From an uncultured Clostridia bacterium (GTDB lineage Bacteria > Bacillota > Clostridia > Christensenellales > CAG-138), in NCBI GenBank assembly GCA_937913075.1, contig CALEPU010000204.1:1-13259 (forward strand): a DNA stretch of 13,259 bases, read 5' to 3'. Every line of letters begins with the position of its first letter. Position 1 is the first letter of the stretch. The position numbers were made by a program, and so were the translations under genes. This document shows positions 1-6,362 of this stretch, one piece after another. The notes beneath the pieces are model-generated. The model was given only the letters and a program-made list of their open reading frames with translations. It had not been told where the DNA came from and did not search any database.

Positions 1-65
1 TCAGTTGGTAGAGCACCTGACTCTTAATCAGGGTGTCCAGGGTTCGAGCCCCTGAAGGTGTACCA
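1..65 (+). tRNA. tRNA-Lys(CTT), 5' end cut off by the window
   Basis: This is the 3' part of a lysine tRNA that reads AAG codons. The anticodon stem CCTGA/TCAGG (16-20, 28-32) encloses the seven-base loop CTCTTAA, with anticodon CTT at 23-25. The T stem CAGGG/CCCTG (38-42, 50-54) holds the loop TTCGAGC. The 3' acceptor strand is at 55-61, the discriminator base A at 62, and CCA is encoded at 63-65. Only the acceptor 5' strand and the first bases before the D arm are missing. A strong terminator follows at once, so this is the last gene of its transcript. Confidence 0.96.
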
Positions 66-72
66 AATCGGT

Positions 73-114
73 ACAGCACGGTTGATACGAGGTTATCAAC
101 CGTGCTGTCGTTTT
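73..114 (+). terminator. Rho-independent terminator of the tRNA transcript
   Basis: A perfect 15-bp stem, ACAGCACGGTTGATA (73-87) and its complement (94-108), has a six-base loop and is followed by CG and TTTT (111-114). It lies eight bases after the tRNA CCA end and ends the tRNA transcript. Confidence 0.9.
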
Positions 115-156
115 AGTTGCTCCGATTTTTTCTTTATAATCACCGGGCTTTTGAAA

Positions 157-216
157 CTCGTTCAAAATTATGCCATGCTTGTTTATATGAGCTTTGCCTC
201 AAATTAAATGCTTAAA
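157..216 (-). repeat. Dispersed 3'-end repeat, copy 1 (terminator arm lost)
   Basis: This segment aligns with 9170-9228 at about 53 of 60 positions, including one single-base gap. Both copies lie just after the stop codon of a minus-strand gene (here yebC, there yajC). In the other copy the element ends in a 13-bp terminator hairpin. Here only the first arm remains (AAACAAGCATGGCA read on the minus strand) and the second arm is replaced by unrelated sequence. A short alternative hairpin, TTTTGAA/TTCAAAA on the minus strand, has formed across the junction (150-168). Confidence 0.7.
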
Positions 217-259
217 GCGGCAGCCCCCTTGTCTGGCTTTTAGTAAATGCGAAGCGGTA

Positions 260-1006
260 TCAGTCCTCTTCCTCCTCCTCGGGGAGGATGGCGTTATGGT
301 AGACGTTCTGGACGTCGTCATCGTCGTCGAACATATCAAGAAGGCGCTCTATTTTGGCGACCATTTCGGGATCGGTGATCTCGGTGGTGGTCTGGGGGAT
401 CATGGCGATGCTGCCGTCGAGGATGGAAAGGTTCATGCCCTCAAGCGCCTCGCGGACAGCGTAATAATCTGAGGGAGCGGTGTAGACCTCAAAGCAATCG
501 TCCTGGGGGACGAAATCCTCTGCTCCGGCGTCGAGCGCCGCCATCATGAGCTCGTCCTCGTCAACGTCGGAGGTGCGCTCAATTATGATCTGCCCCTTCT
601 TGTCGAACATATAGCTGACGCAGCCGCTGTTGCCCATGCCGTTGCCGTATTTATCGAATATATGCCTGAGCTCCGCTGCGGTGCGGTTGCGGTTATCGGT
701 AACGACGTCTACTATAAGAGCGATGCCGCCGGGACCGTAGCCCTCATAGGTGCCCTCCTCGTAGTTGACGCCCGCGCCGTCGCCGACGGCCTTTTTGATG
801 GACCTTGATATGTTGTCATTGGGCATATTCGCCGCCTTCGCCTTGGCGATGACGTCGCGCAGCTTGGAGTTGTTGGCGGGATCGCCGCCGCCCTCCTTGA
901 CGGCTATCGCTATCTCACGACCGATCTTGGTGAAGATCTTGCCCCTCGCGTTATCGGTCTTTTCCTTCTTATTCTTGATGTTTGCCCATTTGGAATGTCC
1001 GGACAT
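260..1006 (-). CDS. yebC: YebC/PmpR family protein (translation or transcription factor)
   Basis: A full-length YebC-family protein of 248 residues. The family signature opens the protein (MSGHSKWANIKNKK...GKIFTKI), followed by GGGDPANNSKLR, the conserved NMPNDNI segment and YEGYGPGG near the middle. Family members were first described as DNA-binding regulators such as PmpR; more recent work on bacterial YebC and mitochondrial TACO1 points to relief of ribosome stalling at proline runs. Which role applies here cannot be read from the sequence. The C-terminus ends in an acidic run of five Glu and one Asp. The start is set by AGGAGG six bases upstream of the ATG. The gene stands alone; its downstream side holds a damaged terminator repeat. 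Cytoplasmic. No convincing sigma-A promoter was found upstream. Confidence 0.96.
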   Translation of the reverse strand: MSGHSKWANIKNKKEKTDNARGKIFTKIGREIAIAVKEGGGDPANNSKLRDVIAKAKAANMPNDNISRSIKKAVGDGAGVNYEEGTYEGYGPGGIALIVDVVTDNRNRTAAELRHIFDKYGNGMGNSGCVSYMFDKKGQIIIERTSDVDEDELMMAALDAGAEDFVPQDDCFEVYTAPSDYYAVREALEGMNLSILDGSIAMIPQTTTEITDPEMVAKIERLLDMFDDDDDVQNVYHNAILPEEEEED

Positions 1007-1136
1007 AGTATTTACCTCCTAAGGATAATTGATAGTTGTAATATTGGCATTACTGCCGATCGAAGCTTCGGTACGACGACCAAAGCATTGAGTTGATTTC
1101 ATTTTCCGAGCGACGTCGGCAATCGCGGGGATCATG

Positions 1137-1271
1137 TTCCGCTTTGCGGAAGACCACCCCTCTTGGTTTGCAAACTCCATTCGTCGTTTTGCAAACCACT
1201 CCCCCCTCAAGGGGGAAGCGCCCTGACCCGGGCGACTCGCTTCGCTCATGGGCTCACGAGCAAAGGCTCGT
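1137..1271 (+). repeat. Five-hairpin modular repeat, copy 1
   Basis: Five consecutive hairpins: I TTCCGC/GCGGAA (1137-1151); II GGTTTGCAAA/TTTGCAAACC (1165-1197); III CCCCC/GGGGG (1201-1215); IV CGCCC/GGGCG around the loop TGACCC (1219-1234); V ACGAGC/GCTCGT (1256-1271). The linkers CCCCTCTTGG, ACCACTCCCCCC and GGGGGAAGCG also occur in the inverted copy at 8999-9117, where stems I, II, IV and V have different bases but still pair. It sits between yebC and the sortase gene, both on the minus strand. No reading frame here looks protein-coding. Confidence 0.75.
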
Positions 1272-1382
1272 TCGCCCCGGCTCAAGCGTTCTACTCTCAT
1301 GGGAGCAGGGAAGACTGCTGCCCTGTACGGGTTAGGTGCGGTCAGACCCGTGCCCGAACTTACCCTGCTAATTAGAATTTCA
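1272..1382. other. Gene-free spacer with further short inverted repeats
   Basis: No coding region is visible here. The spacer holds small inverted repeats: CAGGG/CCCTG near 1307-1326 and ACGGGT/ACCCGT near 1327-1352. They may be further modules of the repeat that ends at 1271, but I found no second copy of them in the window. The part before the repeat (1019-1136) is the yebC upstream region and shows only the palindromic motif GAAGCTTC and a GGCA/TGCC hairpin. Confidence 0.4.
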
Positions 1383-1403
1383 AATTCCGAATTCCGAATT
1401 GCG
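1383..1403. repeat. Short tandem repeat, three 7-bp units
   Basis: The units AATTCCG, AATTCCG and AATTGCG lie in tandem immediately after the sortase stop codon (TAA at 1408-1406, minus strand). The last unit carries one substitution. The AT-rich sequence on its left (AATTAGAATTTC) resembles further degenerate units. Confidence 0.7.
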
Positions 1404-1405
1404 CA

Positions 1406-2197
1406 TTATCCTATCGGTTCGCACACGGCGACTACCCTTGACCTTGACATTTGCAGGTCGTAATCGAAATCGCCGAGGCAGGTGATGAGGGTGAGCCGCC
1501 GCTCGCCGCCTAAGTCCATCACTTCATTCGGCACCTCGTTATAGAGGTAGGTAGTGATAGAGACCACGCGGTAGAAGACCGTGCTGCCGTCGGCAAGCGT
1601 TACGCCGACGCGTTCGCCCGTTTTGAGCCCGTCATGCAGCAGCGAGAATGAGCCCTTCTGCCCTGCGTAGCGGTTGTGCCCTGCTATGATGCAGTTGCCC
1701 TCGCCGTTGGGACATGCGCCGTACATATACCAGCCGACGACGTTATGCGACGGCACGGTAGCCATGGTGCCGTCATCGGCTGCGCCCACCGGCTCAACTC
1801 GGCAGACTATATCATGCCCCTCGAAGAAAATGCTGACGGGAGCGGAAGGCTCGGCAGTCGGCACGGGGGAGGGCGAAGCGGGCTCCGCTGCAGCCCCATC
1901 GGAAGGGACGGCCGTCGCAGCAGGGGTGTCGACGACGCTGATGAGCACGTTGTCGTCGGGCGGGAAGGTCGCGCTCGGGGGATCGCCGCTGTTCCTCGTG
2001 AACAGCAGCGTCTCACTCCTCAAAATAATAAACACTCCCGTGAGAAAAAGCGCGCCGGCAACACAATAGAGCACGGTGTTGAAGCGCCGCGCCTTTTTGC
2101 GCTTTTGCTGTCGCTGCTCCCTCGCCCTGCGGGCGCTTGCCGCCTGCTCGGTGAAAAGCCGGAGCTCCTCATCACGGTTTTGCACATTATTATCCAT
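1406..2197 (-). CDS. Membrane-anchored sortase (class E/F-like)
   Basis: A sortase transpeptidase of 263 residues. A basic cytoplasmic head (residues 1-40) precedes one membrane segment (about 41-58). A Pro/Ala/Ser-rich stalk (about 70-120) leads to an external catalytic domain. The catalytic residues are visible: His174 in IAGHN, Cys240 in LTLITCLGDF, and Arg252 or Arg254 in SRSRVV. VGWY before the catalytic His is typical of class E/F-type enzymes, but the class is not certain. Sortases cut a sorting motif in secreted proteins and attach them to the wall or to pilins; no LPXTG-type substrate is encoded in this window. The gene is divergent from argS. Its start ATG lies only about ten bases after a TATAAT box, so the mRNA should have almost no leader and no proper ribosome binding site. 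Confidence 0.9.
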   Translation of the reverse strand: MDNNVQNRDEELRLFTEQAASARRAREQRQQKRKKARRFNTVLYCVAGALFLTGVFIILRSETLLFTRNSGDPPSATFPPDDNVLISVVDTPAATAVPSDGAAAEPASPSPVPTAEPSAPVSIFFEGHDIVCRVEPVGAADDGTMATVPSHNVVGWYMYGACPNGEGNCIIAGHNRYAGQKGSFSLLHDGLKTGERVGVTLADGSTVFYRVVSITTYLYNEVPNEVMDLGGERRLTLITCLGDFDYDLQMSRSRVVAVCEPIG

Positions 2198-2207
2198 AGT
2201 ACCTTAT

Positions 2208-2236
2208 ATTATAGCAAATAAATATGGTATTGGCAA
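2208..2236 (-). promoter_or_regulatory. Sigma-A promoter of the sortase gene
   Basis: On the minus strand: -35 TTGCCA (2236-2231), a 17-bp spacer and a perfect -10 TATAAT (2213-2208). The expected transcription start is near 2201, three or four bases before the ATG at 2197. The -35 box overlaps the argS -35 box by five bases. Confidence 0.8.
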
Positions 2237-2258
2237 CAAAAAATATTTATGCTATAAT
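2230..2258 (+). promoter_or_regulatory. Sigma-A promoter of argS
   Basis: -35 TTGGCA (2230-2235), a 17-bp spacer and a perfect -10 TATAAT (2253-2258). The expected start near 2265 leaves a leader of about 30 bases. This is too short for a T-box riboswitch, so control by uncharged tRNA-Arg through a T-box is not expected here. Confidence 0.82.
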
Positions 2259-2295
2259 TGTATGAATGAAAGTATAAGTTTAAACAGGAGCTGAT

Positions 2296-3999
2296 ATGAT
2301 GACTGTCGATCCCATCATTTTAGATCGTCTCTCCGCCTACTCCGGCGCACCCGCGGATGAATGCGCGGGCTGGTTCGAGGTACCCAAGAGCAGGGAAATG
2401 GGCGATCTTGCGCTGCCCTGCTTCCGCATGGCAAAGGTAAAGCGCATGGCGCCGCCGGCGATAGCTTCGGAGCTTTTGCCATTGATGAGCGGTATTCCGA
2501 GAGTAATAAAGGTTGAGGCCGTGGGCGGCTACCTCAATTTCTTCTTCGACCGGAGCGCGGGCGCAAGGGATACCGTGCTCGGCATAATAAATGCGGGCGA
2601 GCGCTACGGCGCAAGCTGCGAGGGCGAAGGCAGGAACGTCTGCATAGACTTCTCCTCCATCAACATCTGCAAGCCCTTCGGCGTGCATCACATAACGACT
2701 ACCGTGCTGGGGCATTCGCTCTCGCGTATATTCGCGCACCTCGGGTACAATCCCGTCAGGATAAACCATCTTGGCGACTGGGGCACGCAGTTTGGCAAGA
2801 TGCTCGTCGCCTACAAAAAATGGGGCGATCACGACAAGATAGAGAATTCCGAGTCCCCCATGAGGGAGCTCGTCGAGCTGTACGTCAAATTCCATCAGGA
2901 GGCGGAAAACGACCCTTCGCTTGACGACGAGGCGCGCGCGGCGTTCCGCTCGATAGAGCTGCACGATCCCGAGAATTGGGCGCTTTATGAGTGGTTTAAG
3001 GAGCTTACCCTGCGTGAGGCGCAGAGGGTATATGAGCTGCTCGGCATCGAATTCGACAGCTACAACGGCGAGGCGTTCTATGAGGACAAGATGCCTGCCG
3101 TCATTAAGGAATTGCAGGATAAAGCCGTTACGACCGTTGACAACGGCATGACGATAGTCGACCTTTCGGAATACGATATGCCCCCCTGCCTTATACTTAA
3201 ATCCAACGGCGGCACTATCTATCCGACGAGGGACATCACCGCCGCGATATACCGCAAAAACACATACGACTTCTATAAAAACCTTTACGTCGTCGCCTAT
3301 CAGCAGAACCTGCATTTCCGTCAGGTGTTCAAGGTGCTGGAGCTCATGGGCTGCGATTGGGCGAAGGACTGCGTGCACGTCAACTTCGGCATGATCTCAA
3401 TGCTGGAGGGGACCTTCTCCACGAGGAAGGGCAACGCCGTTTATTTGGAGGACGTGCTCCGCTCTTCGATTGAAAAGACCCGCGCCATAATGATGGAAAA
3501 GTCTCCCGACCTTCCCAATATGGACGAGGTCGCGCGGCAGGTCGGCGTAGGCGCTGTTGTCTGGGGTCCTTTGTATTCTTCAAGGATAAAGGATTTCACC
3601 TTCTCATGGGATAAGGCGCTGAACTTTGAGGGCGAGACCGCGCCCTACGCGCAGTACACGCACGCGCGCTGCTGCTCCGTTTTGAGGAAGGCGGGGGAGT
3701 ATGATATCGAAAAGGCGGACTGGTCGGCTGTTGAAAACGAAAGCTCCGCGGCGCTTATAAAGGCGCTCGCCGCTCTGCCCAAAGCGATAAAGCTCGCAGC
3801 GGAAAAGTATGAGCCGTATCTCATTTCAAGAGCTGTTATCGAGATATGCTCCTGTTTCAACAAGTTCTACTTTGAGAACCGCATAATGGGCGAGGCGGAG
3901 GGCGTTTCCGCGGCGCGCCTTGCCGTAACGGAAGCGACGAGGATCGCCGTAAAGCTGGGTCTGTACCTTGTCGGCGTCGAGGCGCCGGAGAGGATGTAG
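2296..3999 (+). CDS. argS: Arginine--tRNA ligase with an altered HIGH motif
   Basis: Class I arginyl-tRNA synthetase, 567 residues, the usual length; it charges tRNA-Arg with arginine using ATP. The N-terminal tRNA-binding domain spans about residues 5-95, with GGYLNFFFD at its end. The catalytic core begins at CIDFSSINICKPF, with the family block INHLGDWGTQFGK at about 156-168. The KMSKS-equivalent loop is STRKGN (375-380). The C-terminal DALR-type anticodon domain contains YTHARCCSVLRK and ends in PERM. The HIGH motif, normally HVGH or HIGH directly after KPF, reads GVHH here (residues 129-132, bases 2680-2691). The codons GGC GTG CAT CAC are plain, with no frameshift around them. AGGAG at 2286-2290 fits ATG 2296 (5-base gap) or ATG 2299 (8-base gap); the second may be the true start. 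Confidence 0.95.
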   Translation: MMTVDPIILDRLSAYSGAPADECAGWFEVPKSREMGDLALPCFRMAKVKRMAPPAIASELLPLMSGIPRVIKVEAVGGYLNFFFDRSAGARDTVLGIINAGERYGASCEGEGRNVCIDFSSINICKPFGVHHITTTVLGHSLSRIFAHLGYNPVRINHLGDWGTQFGKMLVAYKKWGDHDKIENSESPMRELVELYVKFHQEAENDPSLDDEARAAFRSIELHDPENWALYEWFKELTLREAQRVYELLGIEFDSYNGEAFYEDKMPAVIKELQDKAVTTVDNGMTIVDLSEYDMPPCLILKSNGGTIYPTRDITAAIYRKNTYDFYKNLYVVAYQQNLHFRQVFKVLELMGCDWAKDCVHVNFGMISMLEGTFSTRKGNAVYLEDVLRSSIEKTRAIMMEKSPDLPNMDEVARQVGVGAVVWGPLYSSRIKDFTFSWDKALNFEGETAPYAQYTHARCCSVLRKAGEYDIEKADWSAVENESSAALIKALAALPKAIKLAAEKYEPYLISRAVIEICSCFNKFYFENRIMGEAEGVSAARLAVTEATRIAVKLGLYLVGVEAPERM

Positions 4000-4191
4000 A
4001 CCGAACCGCAGGTTCGGTCAGCTAAATCCACCCTGCGGGTGGGTGAGATCGCCTTCGGCTGTGAAATCTGCTCCGCAGGTGAGATCCGCTGCGGCGGATA
4101 GGGGTGGATTTGATTTCACATGAGGATGAAGTCCGAAGATTTCACCAAAGGCGCAAGCCTTTGATTTCGCCGCGGAGCATCCGCGATTTCA
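3999..4191 (+). repeat. Hairpin array with periodic GTGARATC/GATTTCA spacers
   Basis: It starts at the last base of the argS stop codon with a 9-bp hairpin, GACCGAACC/GGTTCGGTC (3999-4019). An outer inverted repeat, AAATCCACCC (4024-4033) and GGGTGGATTT (4102-4111), encloses three GTGARATC units at 4043, 4061 and 4079, exactly 18 bp apart. Each is followed by a different mini-hairpin (GCC/GGC, CTGC/GCAG, ATCCGC/GCGGAT). The second half carries the complementary spacer GATTTC(A) at 4112, 4138, 4163 and 4185, with hairpins CAAAGGC/GCCTTTG and CGCGGA/TCCGCG between. No T-run follows, so a terminator role for argS is uncertain. Confidence 0.75.
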
Positions 4192-4235
4192 TTAAAAACG
4201 ATAACATTTTTAAATACACGAAAGGAAGCGAACAC

Positions 4236-5337
4236 ATGACTATCATGGACGAATACCGCCAGCAGTTGGCGGCAACGCTCGCTGCCCTCAAGCAGGCGGG
4301 TGAATCCCTTTAAGCTCGACGAGCTTAGGGTTGAAAAAGAGGAACTTGAAAAGGAAATGGCGAAGGAGGGCTTCTGGGACGACGTTGAGAACGCCAACAA
4401 GGTGAACCAGCGTATGAAGTCCATCAGCGGCAAGCTCGACAAATTCGCAAGGCTGACCGCAAGATGTGAGGATTTTGAGACCCTCATGGATATGGCGGAG
4501 GAGGCGGACGACGAGGAGCTTGCGGCTGAGGTGCCGACGGAGTACAAGGCGCTTTCCGACGAAGTTGAGGCTTTTAAGCTCGCGGCGCTCCTGACCGGCC
4601 CGTACGACAGCTACAATGCCGTGCTTTCGCTGCACGCGGGCGCGGGCGGTACCGAGGCGCAGGACTGGGTCTCGATGCTGTACCGCATGTACGTGCGCTA
4701 CTGTGAGCGGAACGGCTACACGGTAAAGGAGCTCGATCTTTTAGACGGCGAGGAGGCCGGCATCAAATCCGTCACCTTTGAGGTGCAGGGCGAGAACGCC
4801 TACGGCTATTTGAAGGCGGAGAAGGGCGTACACCGCCTTGTCAGGATAAGCCCGTTCGACTCATCGGGCAGGAGGCACACCTCTTTCGCTTCGCTCGACG
4901 TTACGCCTATTCTGACCGAGGACGATACTTCCGTTGAGATAAAGCCCGAGGACATCAGGATAGATACCTACCGTTCCGGCGGCGCAGGCGGGCAGAACGT
5001 AAACAAGGTCTCCTCGGCGATCCGCATAACGCACTTTGCCACCGGCATAGTCGTGCAGTGCCAGAACGAAAGGAGCCAGCTTCAGAATAAGGAAGTCGCC
5101 ATGCGTATATTAAAGGGCAAGCTCGTTGAGATCAAGGAGCGCGAGCGCATGGAGAAGATGGCGGATATCAAGGGCGAGCTCAAAAAGATAGAATGGGGCA
5201 GCCAGATAAGGAGCTACGTCTTCCAACCCTACACCATGGTAAAGGATCACCGCACCGGCTGCGAAACGGGCAATATCCAAGCGGTCATGGACGGCGAGAT
5301 AGACGAGTTCATACACCAGTATCTTATTAAAATGTAA
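4236..5337 (+). CDS. prfB: Peptide chain release factor 2, made by +1 frameshift
   Basis: RF2 recognises UGA and UAA stop codons in the ribosomal A site and releases the peptide. The first frame runs from ATG 4236 for 25 codons (MTIMDEYRQQ...GESL) to an in-frame TAA at 4311-4313. A +1 slip on CTTT at 4308-4311 continues with AAG CTC GAC (K-L-D) to TAA at 5335-5337. The joined product is 366 residues, the normal RF2 length. Both halves match the family without a gap at the junction. The stop-reading tripeptide SPF falls at about 205-207 and the catalytic GGQ at about 251-253, close to their E. coli positions. AAAGGAAG at 4221-4228 sets the ATG 4236 start. A weak candidate promoter with -10 TTAAAT lies near 4209-4214. 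Normally RF2 shortage raises frameshifting; here the stop is UAA, which RF1 also reads. A terminator follows the gene. Confidence 0.95.
4294..4314 (+). promoter_or_regulatory. Programmed +1 frameshift site of prfB with UAA
   Basis: The slippery codon CTT (4308-4310) is followed by TAA (4311-4313) and G, giving CTTTAAG. A Shine-Dalgarno-like AGGCGGGTGA (4294-4303) lies four bases before CTT if the GGTGA part pairs with 16S rRNA. In E. coli the site is AGGGGG, three bases, then CTTTGAC. The slip codon and the upstream Shine-Dalgarno element are kept, but the stop is TAA instead of TGA and the spacing differs. Confidence 0.85.
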
Positions 5338-5347
5338 TGAGCTTTTT

Positions 5348-5378
5348 CCGCTGCGGGTCTTCCCCCGCGGCGGTTTTT
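5348..5378 (+). terminator. Rho-independent terminator after prfB
   Basis: CCGCTGCGGG (5348-5357) pairs with CCCGCGGCGG (5364-5373) with one T-G wobble and a six-base loop, followed by TTTTT (5374-5378). The next gene's ribosome binding site AGGAGGT begins two bases later at 5380, so there is no room for a promoter between them. Confidence 0.85.
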
Positions 5379-5390
5379 CAGGAGGTCAAT

Positions 5391-6290
5391 ATGAAACGCG
5401 GATATATTGCGCTGCTTCTTGCCTGGCTGATGCTGCTTGCGTCCGTTCCGGCGGCAGCGGAGGAGGCGCATACCTATAACTCCAATGACCTTGCGGCGCT
5501 CGTCGATTTTCTCGAACAGGCTTCCGCGGCGGAGGGCAAGAAGAACGGCGAGGTGCTTATCGCGGGCTACGACCCCGAAGCCCCATCGACCTTCGCCGAG
5601 CATGAGGACTATGCCGAAAGCGATTGTTATTCCTTCATTTGGGAGCCCGACGCATCGGGCGAATACCGGCTCGTTTCCGTTGAGATAAGGGATAAGAAGC
5701 TGCTTGCGGGAGGGCTCGACCTTTCGGGATGCGCCGCTCTGCGCTCGGCTGCGTTGTGGAACCTGCCATATCTTACCGCTTTTTGCGCCGTCGGCTGCAC
5801 CGCTTTGGAGACGCTCTACTGCTCAAAATGCGGCGTTGAGCGCATTGAAGTTTCAGACTGCACGTCGCTTGCCTGCCTCACCGCAGAGGACGACGCGGCG
5901 CTGAGATTTATAGATGCCGAGGGCTCCGCAGCCGGCTTTACATCGGTGCGGGCGGAGGGCGAAGGCTCGGTAGGCTGCCGCGGCGCGATGCTCATTGCCA
6001 TTGAAAAAGACGAGGCGTTCTTGGGCTGGTACCGCGAGGGTCTGCTCGTATCGACCGAAGTGCAGCTCGACTGCACGGCGCTCGGCGGCGAATTTGCCGC
6101 CCGCTTCGGGACGCCCGCCATTGCCGGCGATATCGACTGCGACGGGCAGATCTCGTTCAACGATGTTTCGCTCCTGTACCTTGCGCTCATCGGCGGTGAA
6201 CCCGCCCCTGCGGGCAACGGCGATTTCAACGGCGACGGCGAAACAGGCTTCGCGGATATCACGGCGATGTATCTCGCTATGATAGGGTGA
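5391..6290 (+). CDS. Secreted leucine-rich protein with C-terminal dockerin
   Basis: A 299-residue exported protein. A signal peptide (about 1-24, MKRGYIALLLAW...VPAAA) is followed by an acidic region and then a Cys- and Leu-rich stretch (about 105-170: LDLSGCAALRS, GCTALETLYCSKC, VSDCTSLACL) resembling degenerate bacterial leucine-rich repeats. The C-terminus (about 246-299) is a type I dockerin with two calcium-loop repeats, GDIDCDGQISFND and GDFNGDGETGFAD, each followed by a LYLALIG/MYLAMIG-type helix. Dockerins bind cohesins and dock proteins onto scaffoldins; no cohesin or scaffoldin is present here, so the partner is unknown. The start at 5391 is chosen for AGGAGGT at 5380-5386 and the clear signal peptide. 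The frame stays open back to the prfB stop, but that part is the prfB terminator. Expression needs read-through of it or a promoter inside prfB. Confidence 0.88.
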   Translation: MKRGYIALLLAWLMLLASVPAAAEEAHTYNSNDLAALVDFLEQASAAEGKKNGEVLIAGYDPEAPSTFAEHEDYAESDCYSFIWEPDASGEYRLVSVEIRDKKLLAGGLDLSGCAALRSAALWNLPYLTAFCAVGCTALETLYCSKCGVERIEVSDCTSLACLTAEDDAALRFIDAEGSAAGFTSVRAEGEGSVGCRGAMLIAIEKDEAFLGWYREGLLVSTEVQLDCTALGGEFAARFGTPAIAGDIDCDGQISFNDVSLLYLALIGGEPAPAGNGDFNGDGETGFADITAMYLAMIG

Positions 6291-6320
6291 AGGAAATCGG
6301 AACAATTGACGTGAAAAAAC

Positions 6321-6347
6321 CTGACAAGGGGACGGTTCTTTTGTCAG
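6321..6347 (+). repeat. REP-like GGGGACGG repeat, copy A
   Basis: CTGACAA (6321-6327) and TTGTCAG (6341-6347) flank the core GGGGACGGTTCTT. It is a single short inverted-repeat unit of the same family as the pair at 6363-6451. It lies about 30 bases after the dockerin gene. Confidence 0.8.
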
Positions 6348-6362
6348 AAAAAGACGACGATA

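Noticed and set aside
2259..2295. T-box or other riboswitch upstream of argS
   Set aside because: The predicted leader is only about 30 bases and shows no T-box sequence or terminator hairpin.
2320..3378. A 352-codon open frame on the minus strand opposite argS
   Set aside because: It has no family motif and no ribosome binding site; it mirrors argS codon bias.
4043..4097. Possible small CRISPR-like array because of the 18-bp period
   Set aside because: The constant part is only 8 bases and the variable parts are hairpins of about 10 bases; no cas genes are present.
4104..4235. Longer N-terminus for prfB starting within the upstream repeat
   Set aside because: The frame is open, but the RF2 family starts at about ATG 4236, which has AAAGGAAG before it; the upstream part is hairpin repeat.
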